From Halichondria panicea (taxonomy: Eukaryota > Porifera > Demospongiae > Suberitida > Halichondriidae): a stretch of 64,000 nucleotides of DNA. The notes under the pieces were generated by a model that saw only the letters and a list, made by a program, of their open reading frames with translations, was not told the origin of the DNA and did not search any database. Location of the stretch: assembly GCF_963675165.1 (NCBI RefSeq), contig NC_087377.1:17340518-17404517 (forward strand), read 5' to 3'. Below, piece by piece: positions 11,712 through 24,961 of this stretch (position 1 is the stretch's first letter; every line of letters starts with the position of its first letter). The position numbers were made by a program, and so were the translations under genes.

Positions 11712-14697
11712 CTACTGTTGAGAGGATTGGTCCACCGTTTCCATAGACATTGAATCTTGCCCGGGGCTACCAGCACTTGAGTTGCTTGTGAGCACATTCT
11801 GAGCCAGAATCAGAGTGTTGAGCAGACTAGCAGCAGCCGCGGCAGAGAGACCACCACCACTACCACCGCCATTGTTGTTGGTTTGTGACAGCATTTATAA
11901 TATATACTGTACACTACTGTTGAGAGGATTGAAATACGAGCTCTTTCAAGTAGTCCACTGTCTTGTCCAGTACCGTTCCCTTGCTGTACACATACTGTAC
12001 ACATACTGCAGTCAGGGAAACATGACGTGAGGGTGAGACATGTACGTGGAGATAACAAAAAAACATACTTAGTTGCTGTTAAAAAATAGCAATTATATTT
12101 TATGTGTAACTAACTACATGTGTTATATACGATGGCCTCTGCTGGATTCTATGATACTAGTAACTAACATAACACTGTGCTCTACACTAATGCATGCTTA
12201 AAAAAGCTTAGCAATAATATTAAGAAATTTAGGCTTAAAAAAAACCAAGTTAGTAGTTATTTCGATGGCTTTCAATAGTACTTTAGTATACACATGAACA
12301 GACACACACACTCACCCCGACAATGCAACCAGTATAGTTGCGTCTTTCTTCTGACAAGCAGGCACTATCTGAGCCAGTATCTTGATGAGCTCGTTGATCC
12401 TGTCCCGACGCCAACAACGCTCAACTGGGCGTGGGAAGAACAACAACAACTGGTAATTATCGTGTTTAGGGCATGTACAATGAAGCTGAGCCAATTGGCA
12501 AAATGAATGAACCTTGACCTCACACACACACACGTACACCACTGTACAGTATAAAAACCAAGGCATAATTAAGGATGCGTTTACAGCATTAGATAGCCTC
12601 TACAAAACAAGTTATTAGTTATGCCTCGAGGCGTAGCCGCACGAGAGATACGGTAAAGCTGACTGTGTGTGTGTCTGTCTGTCTGTCTGTGTGGGTATTC
12701 CAGCTATAACTGCTCAACGGTTGCAATGCGACGAAAACTAACAGCTTCTATAGGCTTCTAGCCACGTTCTCTTGGATTTTGATTCTTGGATTAGCAAACT
12801 AAAGCTTCTTTCTTGAGTTATGGCTAGTTTGACTCACATTGAAGGCTGTTGCAGTCTCTTCAGAATCTTTCATAGCATCATCTGTCCTCACAAACTTTCT
12901 ATTCAACATATGAGTTAGCCTTGCAGTAAAGCGCTAGCTTTTTGTTAGCTACAATACTCAGAAAATATCTGTTAAAACAGCTAGCTAGCAGTAGCCATTT
13001 ATCTCTTTGGACACACCCTTTAATTATTCCTGTGTATGTAATGCGCATGCGCGCTCATTCCCCATGTGTGATATCCAAGATCCAGATTCTTCTGGCAAAA
13101 TCATCTTTGTCTTGAGGGCCTGGTATTAGCCACAAAACACTACCATATAACAATATAGATAACAATATGCATGTACACAGGTCTTTTCTTCTTAGATATT
13201 ATATACACTGAACTACAGATCCTGGAAGAATCAATTTTCTTCTTTCTTGAGGTCCTGGTAAGCCACATAATACAATAAATAACAACAATAGATGCATGTA
13301 AATAAGTCTTTTCTTCTCAGTGACTTTATATAGATAAGCTAACTTTAATATAAAATTCATTATAGATAACACTCTAATACTTTTGAGCGAAAGCAAAAAC
13401 ATGGCGAGAGGCATTAGCACAGCGCCAGCTTGAACACTAGTTTTAGAAGTGGCAGATTTGATGTTAAAGCTTCGTAACTGTACTTTGTGGGAAATGCTTC
13501 TATTTGATTATGACCACGTACGTACATGTACATCTGTTGTACACTCTAACTTTCAGTATTGAATTTGCAGCACCTTCATTGTGTGTAGCCTTCCTCTGAG
13601 CTTCCCTGTTGGCCGCCATATCCCCAGACCTGCAAACCAACCACCATAATAACAACACTCCTCACAGTTACCGTATTACTAGAATGTTTACGAGCATAAT
13701 TATGCGAATTTTTAAACAATAAAATTGCAAAACCTAATTTTGGGTAAATACACACGATCCTTGCCGAACGCAATAGTTAGATCGCAAAGGGTTGCCGATT
13801 TGGCTGATTCGCAAAGGTTTTTCACCAACAGCAAAATATTCTAGTAATACTGTATGTAGCAAGAATGATGCTTTCCCTAACACATACTGTCATACATGTT
13901 ATGCAGAGGTAGGCAATCACATGAACTGTGTACTCACAACTGCATTTGAACGATGGGGTCGGCCGTGTGATAATCCATAGTTGATATCCCGCTCATCTTG
14001 GGTGCTATAGTCGACCCATTGCATGCAGTATCTCAGCACTACTGGATGGTGGGATCATCACATACAGAGGACCTGAACACACACAACAACATAGTAAAAA
14101 CTGACTATTTTTCAACACCACTTCCAAGAAACCTTATTTTATAATTATTTTATATCAAACATTAGCAATAATACTCATGGTTCTACATGTAATTAGTATG
14201 TACAAGCACTTGGATAACTTATCGAAGCCAATAACTTTTGGATTTACCTCAAAAAATGTATCGTCACACTGATAAATTTGGCCTCCATTACTCACCATTT
14301 TGGCCAGACTCTGAACCAGATGAGGTGCTCCTAGTGATGAGGAACTGAGATGAGGGGGTGGTCTGTCCACCTTGCTGCATCTGGATGAGGGCGTGGCCTA
14401 TAGCGTTGAGGGTGGAGCCATCCTCAGAGGTCATGTTAGAGGGCAAACCATCATCGCTAGTTAGCGTGTGGACCTCCTGTGTGAGTGGGCGGGAACAACA
14501 AGTGTGTGTGTGTGTGTGTTCGTTATTTGGGAGGTAGTTACCATCATGCAAATTCTAACCATGTAATACGAAAGTGAACGAAAACGAAACGTCTTAGGAG
14601 ACCTTGTTTTTAAGTGCTAGCTTTATATGTTCTTTATATGTTACTTGGAACTGTGTGTGTATGTGTTACCTGGGTATCATGCACAAGGCCAAAGTTA
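11712..14697 (-). pseudogene. USF-like bHLH-zipper pseudogene 2
   Basis: This is a close copy of pseudogene 1. The two share the deletion of the zipper and central tail and the 2-base insertion after the bHLH, so one derives from the other or both from one broken parent. The bHLH exon at about 12,320-12,425 has a further 3-base change that makes one arginine a tryptophan (VERCWRRDRIN). Exon 1 is cut to a short piece ending at about 14,697. It also carries the dispersed repeat at 12,610-12,985. Confidence 0.85.
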
Positions 14698-14868
14698 ACT
14701 ACACATTAATATTAACATGTACCTTGTTCTTGATGAAGGTTCCTCAGTAGTCCCTGTCCATGGACTCATGTCTTCAGCCTCCACCAATACAGATAAATAG
14801 TTTGACCACATGTTCAGAGCTTCAAAACTGACTGCACAATTTCTTCTCTTCTGTTTCTTTTGAAGCAC

Positions 14869-14903
14869 CACGTGGTTTAGTAATGTATGTGTTATTGCAC
14901 GTG
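14869..14903. promoter_or_regulatory. Two CACGTG E-boxes upstream of receptor C
   Basis: CACGTG is at 14,869-14,874 and 14,898-14,903, the latter again as GCACGTGAC. The surrounding sequence is more diverged from B and D than the boxes are. They lie about 280 bp before the C start codon. Confidence 0.5.
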
Positions 14904-15146
14904 ACAGATTATTGTTTATTCTGCAGAGAAAGAGGGCCTGTCTTGTTAGCTGCTTTTTCTGTATTTCTGTATCATGCTGTGAAGATACTGTACTGTACAG
15001 AGCCTCTGGATTATTATCAGTGAGTGCAGACAGCACTGTTTACTGCATGTACATGATTTAGATGGCATGATATAATTTGCACACACTAATTCTGACATAA
15101 TATATAATTATTATACATTCATCTTATTCCACTCTCTACAGAGAAG

Positions 15147-17952
15147 ATGTCTGACTATCTCACAATAGCAGATCTAGGAAAACTATACATAGCTACGTTT
15201 GATGCTCGAATCAAGTGGAGAAACTTCTTGCTGGTTCTTGAGATACCCTCGGATACCATCGACAGCATTGGGAAAGATTGGAGCAACAATCCTGATGACT
15301 GCTATCGTGAGGGTTTGAAAGAATGGCTGAAAGGTGGTGAGAGAAGCTGGGAAGATGTTGTCAAAGCTTTGTCAAGTCCCATCGTGGGTGAAGTTCACAT
15401 AGCCAGGACCATCGAGAAAGATCATCCTAGTGCAAGCAATCCTAAAAGAATAAAATTACAAAGTAGGTACCAATGGCACATTAATATATAATACATGTTA
15501 ATACGTTATCTTTCATGCACACAATATTCTTTAGTTGACGAAAACCGCCAGAAGATCAACGATGATTTGACTGTTTTCCTAGACGAACTCGGTAGTGGTG
15601 CATTTGGAGCAGTCTTCAAAGGCAGCTTCAAGGGCAATCCTTGTGCTATCAAACTTCTACATCAGATTGCTATGGAGATGCAGGCAAGTATTCCAGTCGG
15701 TAAAAACGAAGAAGCTAGCGATGCAATTGATCGTGAAAGTGATTTTCTCAAGTCGTTCCAGCACCCAAATGTTGTCCAGTTTTTGTCGACTGCCAAGCAC
15801 CCCAAATCAGGGAGTACAATCCTTGTTGTTGAGCTGATGGATTGCAATCTGAGATCCTATTTCTCTGGCCTTGATGAAGAGTCCCTCACTAGCAAATGTG
15901 AAATTAGCCTCTCTAAAGACATAGCTTGTGGTCTGGCCTACATTCATAGCAAGAAGATTATCCACCGTGACCTCTGTGGCGATAACGTCTTACTGAAACT
16001 TACACGACCAGTGCCTGTTGCAAAGATTTCCGACTTTGGCATGTCACGGCTATATGATCCCTCCAAGCTTAGCCACACCCTTACAGCCATTGGTCACCGT
16101 ATGGGGTATCTACCTCTCGAGGCTATTCGATTGGACAAGGATAATTACGATAATAGCTTGGATGTGTTCTCTCTTGGGGCGATTATGATGCAGATTGTTT
16201 GCAAGCTGAAGACAGTCAAATCTGTGGAAGATCGATCATTCCATGTTGCCCAGATACCTCACACACACAGGTTGAGGAAGCTTATCGACAGTTGTTTACA
16301 AGAAGACATGAGGAGGAGACCATCTGCCAGGGACATCTGTGAGTCAAATATAAGTATGTGTTTTACGTTTCCACTAACCCCTAACTCTAACACAAAAATC
16401 ATTTTATTTTGGTATTGATTTTTTTTACTTTTTAGATGCTGACCTGACAACAGGCTCGGACCCAGTGGAGGCAACAAAGAGGGAGTTCAAGAACACTCAA
16501 CCAGTCAATATGGTGCGTACATGTAGTGTGATAATGAGATTCCCACAGCAACAATAGTATTGTACCTTAACATGCATGGATGCTGTCTCATGTGTTAAGC
16601 CGTAACTACACATCCGTTTGAGTGTGCCTATAATTATGTACTTCCTTTAGCGTAAATTGTTGTTTGTTCTCGTTCTATTTTCATTAATGATATTCACATC
16701 TGTGAAAGATTCCACCAACGTTCCCCTGTACAGACACACAGTGAACAGATTGAGCACAAAGATGCTGAGCTGGTCAGGAGAGACGCCATCATTCAACAGC
16801 AGAGACAGGTGAGACAAAATGCACCATTATATTATTTCAGAGCTATAGTAGAAGCTTTGATCTCTTATAATCGTACTGTACATTCTATTAGACTGGTGGG
16901 CGTGGCCTCTTAAGCTAATTAGAGAAAGTGATTTAGTGTGCATGCAATTATTGCTACAAGTAACACTCGCTTGTTAGTAGACACTATCCTAATTACACTC
17001 ATTCATTATTCAGGGTCCCCCTCCCAGAGAGTTGAGACCTCCACTCACTCTGAAATGGAGAAGAGGAAAAGATATGCCAATCAAGATGGGTCGCTCGGTA
17101 CAGAGTGTTGTTATCGGTGACACGGTGTATGTTGGTGGAGGGCTTGCAGACAATGGTCGTGATGAGTGTACAGTGATGAAGCTCGATCAAGATCAATGGA
17201 CCGAACTACCAGAGTACACTGCCGAGTGTTTCGCTATGACGTCACTTGCTAATCGACTAGTGCTGATGGGAGGATATGATCCAATAGACATCAAACCAAC
17301 CAATCAACTTGCAGTGTTTGAGTCAGAGGAATGGACTCACCCGTACCCACCAATGAACATTGCTCGCCATTCCTCAACAGCTGTCTCCTTTAACAACTAC
17401 ATCATTGTAGCTGGTGGGCATGATGATAAAGTACGTGTCCTCTCCTCTGTGGAGGTGTTGGACGTGGCATCAAGAAGATGGTACATTGCTCAGTCACTAC
17501 CTAACCCACTATCAGAACTGAAATCGACTCTCATAGGAAACACCCTCTACCTAATGGGAGGGTTCGATCACACTCTGAGTGCAACCAAGACAGTGCACCA
17601 CGTCGACCTCAATGAACTCATTGCAAAAGCCCTTTCCAACCTGGACACACCCACTCTCTGGCAGACCTTACAGGAAGCACCACTCGAGTTGTCAGCTCCT
17701 CTCAGTATTGGGAGGTCACTATTAGCCGTTGGTGGACGGGACGACAGAGACTACCTAAATTCATCGATCCACCTCTACCAGCCTGACACCAGGAGGTGGG
17801 TGAAAGTGGGAGACCTGCCTACTGCACGATACTTCTGCACATGCTCAGTACTTCCTAGTGGAGAGGTCATTGTAGCCGGAGGACAGACAAAACTGTTTAT
17901 AATTACTGATTATATTCCAACTGTTGATTTCTTCTCTATAAGTGCTAATTAG
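15147..17952 (+). CDS. Receptor gene C: Death domain, TKL-like kinase, linker, coiled coil, kelch
   Basis: Exons 15,147-15,462, 15,535-16,338, 16,436-16,512, 16,734-16,808 and 17,014-17,952 sum to 736 residues in frame. The Death domain (KWRNFLLVLEIPSDTIDSIG) is followed by a kinase with GSGAFGAVFKG, the AIK lysine, HRDLCGDN and DFG intact. The linker is the short form. The coil exon has the full 25 codons. In the kelch domain, C differs from its paralogues at the blade positions described in the findings (for example Glu-Cys in place of Trp-Tyr or Lys-Tyr in blade 2). Intron 1 lacks the (CA)n tract of B and D. It converges on USF pseudogene 3. A cytosolic sensor kinase is inferred. Confidence 0.85.
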
Positions 17953-19051
17953 TTATTTTGTTAATTGTTTCTCTTTAATTGTGCGATGAGTTTATAACGA
18001 TATTGATATTCTTTTTATTATGTTGAGACAATTAAGGTTGCAACAGAATTTTATCGCATATAATTATAGTTATTATGATGACATGAAGTGGTACATACAT
18101 AATTACATTGCCAGAAAATAGTACAAAAACAGACAAAATAATATTTAACAGTCTCATAACAAGTTCAGGTCCTTGGTTGGGGTCTTGTCCGAGGGTAGGG
18201 TGGACGCCTTCTCCCAGAATACAAAGTCTATCTCCTCTTCCGAGTCAGACAGTGAGGGGTGGGGCTCGGGAACTGAGGGGTTAAAGAGTCACATGATCAT
18301 AGTCACACTGAGTGGCCAGTTTACGTGAGGCCCCTCTCTTTCTTAGCAGCATAGTAGGCTTATCTTACAATAGTACAGAAGACAAATCGATCAGTCAATC
18401 TACAATTAGAACTAGAGCACTGAAGTGCTACCGTCGGCAGTGTCCTGTAGCCAGGATAAACAACACATGGACACATTCAAACTGGTAGTGTGATGAAGGG
18501 TCTGGTACACGTACTGTACAATGTCATGTACAAATATTGTGAGCTAGTGTTCTCAATTGACACACGTTTCCCTGTACACACCTAAACTGCATACATTGAA
18601 GCATACCTTGTATACAAGTGCATGTACATACAGACTAGTAAGCATGCTAGGTTCCCATTCTTTGTACTGTACATTCAATAGTACACAGTCAACTCATTGC
18701 ACTGCATATACTACACATTATACACACGTACCTTGTTCTTGATGAAGGTTCTTCTCAATGCCAGCTAATGGTTAGCTCATGCACAAGCAGTCGATTACCA
18801 GGCCAACTTTCGAGGAAGTGCGGCTTGAGATGGAGGCTACGCTGCACATAATTATAATGGGCGTGGTTACATATAAATGGGCTTTGCTACAATATTTTTC
18901 TCAAAGAGCTCCACACAAATATCATGTATAAAAACTATGTATACATAATAATACTGACAATGTAGCTATAGTAAGTGAAGGAGAGATTACTAAAAAACAC
19001 ACGTTAAAACTAGAACAGTATAAACAGTCCACAATTATAATATACTGTACA
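17953..19051. other. 3' flank of C, shortened copy
   Basis: The flank matches that of A and B but lacks about 330 bp, including the (TG)n tract (junction near 18,366). It holds the relic exon at 18,154-18,272. Nothing else is coding. Confidence 0.7.
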
Positions 19052-21172
19052 CTACTGTTGAGAGGATTGGTCCACCGTTTCCATAGACATTGAATCTTGC
19101 CCGGGGCTACCAGCACTTGAGTTGCTTGTGAGCACATTCTGAGCCAGAATCAGAGTGTTGAGCAGACTAGCACCAGCCGCGGCAGAGAGACCACCACCAC
19201 CACCACCGCCATTGTTGTTGGCTTGTGACAGCATGGAGGATTTCGGTACAGGAGTGGACGGAGAAGTGGTCGTGCTCGCAATGGAGGATAGAGTTTGTAC
19301 GAGTGAGCTTAAGAGTGGTGTGTTTGGATTAGAGGCTCCAGTCGGCAGCGATGATTGTAAGAGGGGAGAGAATTGTGACGAAGCTGACAAGTGCATAGGT
19401 TGTGCTTGCGAAGGTGCCAGACTGTCTTGTCCAGTACCGTTCCCTTGCTGTACACATACTGCAGTCAGGGAAACATGACGTGAGGGTGAGACATGAACGT
19501 GGAGATAACAAAAAAACATGCTTAGCTATTAAAAAATAGCATAAATTATTAATTTTATGTGCAACTAACTACATGTGTTATATACGATGGCCTCTGCTGG
19601 ATTCTATGATACTAGTAACTAACATAACACTGTGCTCTACACTAATGCATGCTTAGCAATAATATTAGGAAATTTAGGCTTAAAAAAAACCAAGTTAGTA
19701 GATATTTCGATGGCTTTCAATAGTACTTTAGTACACACATGAACAGACACACACACTAAGACGTTTACAGCATGGATGGATAGCCTCCACACAAATATGT
19801 TATTAGTTTTAGAAGTGGCAGATTTGATATTAAAGCTTCGTTAACTGTATTTTGTGGGAAATGCTTCTATTTGATTATGACCACATAAGTACATGTACAT
19901 CTGTTGTACACTCTAACTTTCAGTATTGAATTTGCATCACCTTCATTGTGTGTAGCCTTCCTCTGAGCTTCCCTGTTGGCGGCCATATCCCCAGACCTGC
20001 AAACCAACCACCATAATAACAACACTCCTCACAGTTACCGTATTACTAGAATGTTTTATGAGCATATGCGAATTTTTAAACAATAAAATCGCAAAACCTA
20101 ATTTCGGGTAAATACACACGATCCTTGCCAGAACGCAATAGTTAGCACAATCGCAAAGGATCAACTTTGTTGCTAATTGGCAAAGGTTTTTACGAGCAAA
20201 ATATTCTAGTAATACTGTATGTAGCAAGAATGATGCTTTCCCTAACACATACTGTCATACATGTTATGCAGAGGTAGGCAATCACATGAACTGTGTACTC
20301 ACAACTGCATTTGAACGATGGGGTCGGCTGTGTGATAATCCATAGTTGATATCCCGCTCATCTTGGGTGCTATAGGTCGACCCATTGCATGCAGTATCTC
20401 AGCACTACTGGATGGTGGGATCATCACATACAGAGGACCTCAACACACACAACAACATAGTAAAAACTCAACACCACTTCCAAGAAACCTCAAATATTAG
20501 CAATAATACTCATGGTTCTACATGTAATTAGTACGTACAAGCACTTGGATAACTTATCGAGGACTATAACTTCTGGATTTGGCAAAAAAGCAATCGTCAC
20601 ACTGATAAATTTGGCCTTCTTTATTCACCATTAATTTTTGGCCAGACTCTGAAAGGGGGTGGTCTGTCCACCATGCTGCATTCGTGGCCTATAGCGTTGA
20701 GGGTGGAGCTATCCTCAGAGGTCATGTCAGAGGGCAAACCATCATCGCTAGTTAGCGTGTGGACCTCCTGTGTGAGTGGGCAGGAACAACAAGTGTGTGT
20801 GTGTGTGTGTGGTGTGTGTGTGTGTTCGTTATTTGGGAGGTAGTTACCATCATGCAAATTCTAACCATGTAATACGAAAGCGAAAATAATACGAAAACGA
20901 AACGTCTTAGAAGCCGGATACCTTTAAAAAAGCGTTTTTAAGTGCTAGTTTTTATATGTTACTTGGTGTGAACTGTGTGTGTGTGTTACCTGGGTATCAT
21001 GCACAAGGCCAAAGTTAGGGCCCAAGTCACTGGCCTGTAGCTGCTCCACACTCTCCCCATCATCACTCTGACTTATCTCTATCTCAAACTGTGAACTGGG
21101 TACCACCTCTTCAGTAGCGATAGTAACCGTCTCCACGTCGGTCGGCTCTGTTCCTACGTGTAGTATCTCTGT
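19052..21172 (-). pseudogene. USF-like bHLH-zipper pseudogene 3
   Basis: This copy broke independently of pseudogenes 1 and 2. It keeps more of the last exon (about 19,052-19,420, the Ser/Pro-rich tail ending in the MSMETVDQSSQQ terminus), but has lost the zipper and the whole bHLH exon, with a junction near 19,760. The basic-region exon piece is at about 19,943-19,995, other pieces at 20,304-20,438 and 20,640-20,780 (the latter with internal deletions), and the truncated exon 1 at about 20,993-21,172. Without basic-HLH-zipper it cannot act as USF. A separate breakpoint implies either two loss events or recombination between copies. Confidence 0.8.
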
Positions 21173-21304
21173 ATTAAAACAGTTTTTAAGTGTTTGCTTT
21201 TATGTTACTTGGTGTGAACTCTGTGTGGGTACATACCTGGGTATCATGTACAAGACCAAAGTTAGGGTCCACATTATAACCAACTACACATTATACACAA
21301 GTAC

Positions 21305-21560
21305 CGTACTTGTTCAATTTAAGGCCACCCTCCAAATATGCGACACCCTCGATCTTAGGTAATATTCTGACCTCTAAAAGTAGCGACTGCTGCGTGTGAC
21401 AATTATTTTTATATGTCGCGTCCTAAATAGAGGTCAAACCACAGCCTCGATTCCAGGCCGCTAGAAACAATATAATTTTAAGCATCCTGTAATCGAGGAT
21501 AGTAGAGTAACCTCCAATTAGATGCGACCCTCTAAATATGCGACACCAGGAATTTTTCTA
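21305..21560. repeat. Dispersed repeat, copy of 6,340-6,610
   Basis: This is nearly identical to the block upstream of B, which shows that the element was present before the B and D cassettes separated. It is absent upstream of C, where a deletion or a different ancestor is likely. Confidence 0.6.
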
Positions 21561-21792
21561 AACCTCCAAAAAGAAATGACCTCTCGCTTTGTAATTTAAT
21601 ATTTATGAATAACTGTACCTTGTTAATGTTCTTGATGAAGGTTCCTCAGTAGTCCCTGTCCATGGACTCATGTCTTCAGCCTCCACCAATACAGACAAAT
21701 AGTTTGACCACTTGCTCAGAGCTTCAAAATTGACAGCATAATTTCTTCTTCTCTCTAGCTAGCTAGCTATGGAAGTGCAGTGAAAGATCAGC

Positions 21793-21821
21793 CACGTGGT
21801 TTAGCAATGTTATCGCACGTG
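21793..21821. promoter_or_regulatory. Two CACGTG E-boxes upstream of receptor D
   Basis: CACGTG is at 21,793-21,798 and 21,816-21,821, with the same 23-bp spacing as upstream of B. They lie about 300 bp before the D start codon. Confidence 0.5.
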
Positions 21822-22101
21822 ACAGCTATTGTTTATTCTGCAGAGAAACAGGGCGGGTCTCGTTGTAGCTGAGCTAACTGTTGTCCTGTACTTCTGTATC
21901 GTGCCTGGTATCAAGCTGTGAAGATACTGTAGCTCTGGATTATTATCAGTAAGTGCAGACAGCACTGTTTTATTTTCTGCATATAGATCTACGGTATTTA
22001 TGGTTTTGATGATATAATTTGCACACACCAAATATTTATACATAATTACATGTACCTTCATAATTATCATTGTTTATCTTATTCCACACTCTACACAGAA
22101 G

Positions 22102-24961
22102 ATGTCGGACTATCTCACAATAGCAGATCTAAAGAAATTGTACCTCGTCACGTTTGATGCTCGAATTAAGTGGCGAAACATCTTGCTTATTCTTGACGTA
22201 CCCCAGGCTACAATCCACAGCATCGGGAAAGAATGGAGCAACAATCCTGATGACTGCTATCGTGAGGGTTTGATTAAATGGCTTAATGAAGGAGGGAAGA
22301 GCTGGAAAGAGATGGTGGAGGCATTGACCAGTCCCATCGTGGGTGAAGCTCACATAGCCCAGACCATCGAGAAAGATCATCTACAGTCTACTGGTCCAAG
22401 CAATCCTACTGATGTGAAGTCAGAGGGTAAGCACTAGTTCAGCACAGGAATCATACAGTCATAATGCTTAGTTCGTTAGCTGCTATAATATTCACCCCCC
22501 CCCACACACACACACACACACACACACACAATGTTGTACAGTTGACCAAACCCGCCAGAAGATTAACGATGATTTGACTGTTTTCTTAGACAAGCCTCTC
22601 GGTAAAGGTGCATTTGGAGCAGTCTTCAAAGGCAGCTACAAGGGCGAGATTTGTGCAGTCAAAGTGCTGCTTCACGATGCTATGGAGATGCAGGCAAGTA
22701 TTCCAATCGCCAAAGACGAAGAAGCTAGCAATGCAATTGATCGTGAGAGTGATTTTCTCAAGTCGTTCCAGCACCCAAACATTGTTCAGTTTTTGTCGAC
22801 TGCCAAGCACCCCAAATCAGGGAGTACAATCCTCGTTGTTGAGCTGATGGATTGCAATCTGAGATCCTATTTTTCTGGCCTTGATGAAGAGTCCCTCACT
22901 AGCGAATGTGAAATTAGCCTCTCCAAAGACATAGCTTGTGGTCTGGCCTACATTCATAGCAAGCAGATTATCCACCGTGACCTCTGTGGTGATAACGTTT
23001 TGCTGAATCTTTCACGACCAATGCCTGTTGCAAAGATATCCGACTTTGGCATGTCACGGCTATACGATCCCTCCAAGCTTAGCCACACTCTCACAGCCAT
23101 TGGTCACCGTATGGGGTATCTACCTCTCGAGGCTATACGATTGGAAGAGAAGAAATACGATAACAGCCTGGATGTGTTTTCCTATGGGGTGATTGTGACG
23201 CAAATTGTTTGCAAGCTGGAGACGATCAAATCAGTCAAGGATCGATTATTCCATGTTGCCCAGATCCCTCACACACACAGGTTAAGGAAGCTTATCGACA
23301 GTTGCTTGCAAGAAGACATGACGAGGAGACCATCTGCCAGGGACATCTGTGAGTCAATTATAATTATGTGTTTTACGTTTCCACTAACTCCTAGCTCTAA
23401 CAGAAAAATCATTTTATGTTGGTATCGATTTTCTTTTACTTTAGATGCTGACCTGACAACAAGCTCGGACACAGTGGAGGCAACAAAGAGGGAGTCAAAG
23501 GACCCTCAACCAGTCAAAAAGGTTCGTACATGTACTGTGATAATGAGATTCCCACAGCAACAATAGTATTGTACCTTAACATGCATGGATGCTATCTCAT
23601 GTGTTAAGCCGTAACTACACATCCGTTTGAGTGTGCCTATAATTATGTACTTCCTTTAGTGAAGATTGTCTCGTTCTGTTGTAGATTTTTCTGTAATGTT
23701 ATTCACGTCTGTGTTTGATTTCCACCAACGTTCCCCTGTACAGACACACGGGGAACAGATTAAGCACAAAGATGCTGAGCTGGTCAGGAGAGACGCCATC
23801 ATTCAACAGCAGAGACAGGTGAGACAAAATGCACCATTATATTATTGCAGAGCTATAGTAGAAGCTTTGATCTCTTATAATCGTACTGTACATTCTATTA
23901 GACTGGTGGGCGTGGCGTGGCCTCTTAAGCTAATTAGAGAAAGTGATTTAGTGTGCATGCAATTATTGCTACAAGTAACACTCGCTTGTTAGTAGACACT
24001 ATCCTAATTACACTCATTCATTATTCAGGGTCCCCCTCCCAGAGAGTTGAGACCTCCACTCACTCTGAAATGGAGAAGAGGAAAAGACATACCAATCAAG
24101 ATGGGTACCACGGTACAGAGTGTTGTTATCGGTGACACGGTGTATGTTGGTGGAGGGCGTGCAGGCAATGATCGTGACGTGTGTACAGTGATGAAGCTCG
24201 AGCAAGATCAATGGACCAATCTACCAGAGTACACTGTCAAGTACTTCGCTATGACATCACTCGCTAATCGACTAGTGCTGGTGGGAGGACGTGATCTAAG
24301 AAACAACAAACCCACCAATCAGCTTGCAGTGTTTGAATCAGGGGAATGGACTCGCCCGTACCCACCAATGAACATTGCTCGTGATTCCTCAACAGCTGTC
24401 TCCTTCAACAACCACATCATTGTAGCTGGTGGGCGTGATGATGAAGAACGTACCTCCTCCTCTGTGGAGGTGTTGGACGTGGCATCAAGAAGATGGTACA
24501 TTGCTCAGTCACTACCTAACCCACGATCAATACTGAAATCAACTCTCATAGGAAACACCCTCTACCTAATGGGAGGGTGGGATCACACTGGGAGGCCAAC
24601 CAAGACAGTGCACCACGTCGACCTCAATGAACTGATTGCAAAGGCCCATTCGAACCTGGACACACCCACTCTCTGGCAGACCTTACAGGAAGTACCACTC
24701 GTGTGGTTAGCTCCTCTCAGTATTGGGAGGTCACTATTAGCCGTTGGTGGACGAGACGACAGACGCAACCCAAGTTCAACGATCCACCTCTACCAGCCTG
24801 ACACCAGGAGGTGGGTGAAAGTGGGAGACCTGCCTACTGCACGATACTGCTGCACATGCTCAGTACTTCCTAGTGGAGAGGTCATTGTAGCCGGAGGACA
24901 GACAAAACTGTTTACTGCATATACTCCAACTGTTGATTTCTTCTCTATAAGTGCTAATTAG
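22102..24961 (+). CDS. Receptor gene D: Death domain, TKL-like kinase, linker, coiled coil, kelch
   Basis: Exons 22,102-22,426, 22,542-23,348, 23,445-23,521, 23,744-23,818 and 24,029-24,961 give 738 residues in frame. The Death domain differs from B and C in its middle (VPQATIHSIGKEW and INEGGKSW-like region), more than the flanking introns do. The kinase keeps GKGAFGAVFKG, the AVK lysine, HRDLCGDN and DFG. The kelch domain has six blades with its own set of variable residues (GGR after blades 1, 2 and 3). Intron 1 carries (CA)n next to a C-run. No USF copy follows D; the sequence behind it instead resembles that behind E. Confidence 0.85.
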
